DNA of 64,000 nt from Rummeliibacillus stabekisii (lineage in GTDB: Bacteria; Bacillota; Bacilli; Bacillales_A; Planococcaceae): assembly GCF_007988965.1 (NCBI RefSeq), contig NZ_BJVD01000001.1, positions 434,001 to 498,000 on the forward strand, in the 5' to 3' direction. Made by a program: the position numbers and the translations under genes. Below are positions 62,928 to 64,000 of the stretch, one piece after another; positions within the stretch are counted from its first letter, which is position 1; each line of letters opens with the position of its first letter. The notes beneath the pieces are model-generated. The model saw nothing but the letters and a program-made list of their open reading frames with translations. It made no database searches and was not told the origin of the DNA.

Positions 62928-64000
62928 TTATTTTTTATCGTCTTCTACTTCAGTGAAGTCAGCATCAACGACACCATCGTCTTTTTTGCCTTCTCCTTCA
63001 GCGCCAGCTTGTGCTTGTTGCGCTTCAGCTGCTTGTTGATAAACTTTCATTACAAGAGGTTGAAGAACGCCTTCAAGTTTTTCTTTCGCTTTTTTGATGT
63101 TTTCTGTTTCACCAGCTTCAAGCGCATTTTGCAATTCTTGTTTTGCTTCTGTTACAGAAGTTTTTTCTTCGTCTGTAATTTGATCGCCTAAGTCAGTAAT
63201 TGTTTTATCCACTTGGAATACTAGTTGATCTGCTTCATTTTTAAGATCTGCTTCTTCTTTGCGTTTTTTGTCAGCTTCTGAATTTGCTTCAGCTTCTTTA
63301 ACCATGCGCTCGATATCTTCTTCTGATAGACCAGAATCTGATTGAATTGTGATTTTTTGTTCTTTTTGTGTGCCTAGATCTTTCGCTTTAACATTCACAA
63401 TACCGTTTTTATCAATATCGAAAGTTACTTCGATTTGAGGGATACCGCGTGGTGCTGGCGGGATATCAGTCAATTGGAAGCGGCCAAGTGTTTTGTTGTC
63501 TGCTGCCATTGAACGTTCACCTTGTAGTACATGAATATCTACTGCTGGTTGGTTATCTGCAGCTGTAGAGAATACTTGTGATTTAGATGTTGGGATTGTT
63601 GTATTACGGTCGATTAATTTAGTGAATACACCGCCCATTGTTTCAATACCAAGTGATAGAGGTGTTACGTCAAGAAGAACAACATCTTTCACATCACCAG
63701 TTAATACGCCGCCTTGTACAGCTGCACCCATTGCTACAACTTCATCAGGGTTAACGCCTTTATGAGGTTCTTTACCTGTTGCATTTTTTACTGCTTCTTG
63801 TACAGCAGGAATACGAGTAGAACCACCCACAAGAATTACTTGATCAATTTGTGATGCAGATAATCCAGCATCTTTCAATGCTTGGCGTGTTGGTACCATT
63901 GTACGTTCAACTAAATCAGCTGTTAATTCATTGAATTTAGCACGAGAAAGAGTTACTTCTAAGTGTAATGGGCCAGCTTCGCCTGCAGTGATGAACGGTA
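62928..64000 (-). CDS. dnaK: Chaperone DnaK, C-terminal part (5' end outside window)
   Basis: Coding continues to the window edge (357 codons visible). Part of the ATPase domain ([23 protein letters not shown]), the linker [19 protein letters not shown], the substrate-binding beta domain ([19 protein letters not shown]) and the helical lid, ending in the acidic [15 protein letters not shown] typical of Gram-positive DnaK. First visible gene of the dnaK-dnaJ-prmA-rsmE-mtaB operon. Confidence 0.98.
   Translation of the reverse strand, partial: PFITAGEAGPLHLEVTLSRAKFNELTADLVERTMVPTRQALKDAGLSASQIDQVILVGGSTRIPAVQEAVKNATGKEPHKGVNPDEVVAMGAAVQGGVLTGDVKDVVLLDVTPLSLGIETMGGVFTKLIDRNTTIPTSKSQVFSTAADNQPAVDIHVLQGERSMAADNKTLGRFQLTDIPPAPRGIPQIEVTFDIDKNGIVNVKAKDLGTQKEQKITIQSDSGLSEEDIERMVKEAEANSEADKKRKEEADLKNEADQLVFQVDKTITDLGDQITDEEKTSVTEAKQELQNALEAGETENIKKAKEKLEGVLQPLVMKVYQQAAEAQQAQAGAEGEGKKDDGVVDADFTEVEDDKK

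Overview
The window is a low-GC Gram-positive chromosome segment from an endospore-forming member of the Bacillales. The evidence is gene content and order: the blocks yqfQ/ispH, nif3 (yqfO)-trmK-cccA-rpoD-dnaG-ppsR-ccpN, recO-era-cdd-dgkA-ybeY-pgpH-phoH-yqfD-yqfC-floA-nfeD-rpsU and mtaB-rsmE-prmA-dnaJ-dnaK all follow the Bacillus subtilis arrangement. Sporulation functions are present (yqfC/yqfD, splA/splB). Glycyl-tRNA synthetase is the single-chain type under a T-box, unlike the two-subunit enzyme of B. subtilis; with the overall style this suggests a Planococcaceae-like lineage. That placement is inference and the genus cannot be fixed from sequence alone.

Layout. 1-1307: end of a YqfQ-like gene and ispH (isoprenoid synthesis). 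1454-3772: four small accessory genes (two acetyltransferases, a deaminase, a DUF2785 protein). 3874-13945: core block with Nif3-like protein, TrmK, cytochrome c550, a membrane protein, SigA, primase, the PPDK regulator, CcpN and T-box-controlled glyRS. 13981-43891: about 30 kb of accessory genes between glyRS and recO, which are close neighbours in B. subtilis. It holds a beta-oxidation trio (enoyl-CoA hydratase and two unequal acyl-CoA dehydrogenases), a YvfRSTU-like ABC exporter with its two-component system, a pyruvate-oxidase-like ThDP enzyme, a C45-type hydrolase, two tandem cobalamin riboswitches without a recognisable B12 gene, a run of small housekeeping-type enzymes, a membrane M1 metallopeptidase, the UV-repair set splAB and uvsE, a divergent dehydrogenase/flavoprotein pair, and a zinc/cobalt efflux operon (CzrA-like repressor plus CzcD-like pump). 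43977-55570: core block from recO to rpsU. 55689-58383: deoC, an SDR dehydrogenase and a cell-wall amidase. 58465-64000: the distal dnaK operon, with dnaK cut by the window edge.

Regulation visible in the sequence: a glyRS T-box, tandem cobalamin riboswitches with their own terminators, a perfect 42-bp palindrome over the -10 box of the czrA-like promoter, a textbook SigW promoter before nfeD-floA, and a terminator hairpin whose 3' arm is also the yqfC ribosome binding site. No CRISPR array, transposase, rRNA or tRNA gene was seen. No wholly new multi-gene system is evident; the best unexplained items are the orphan tandem riboswitches, several perfect dyads at divergent promoters, an apparent AUU start, a 26-codon hydrophobic ORF and a decayed gene remnant.
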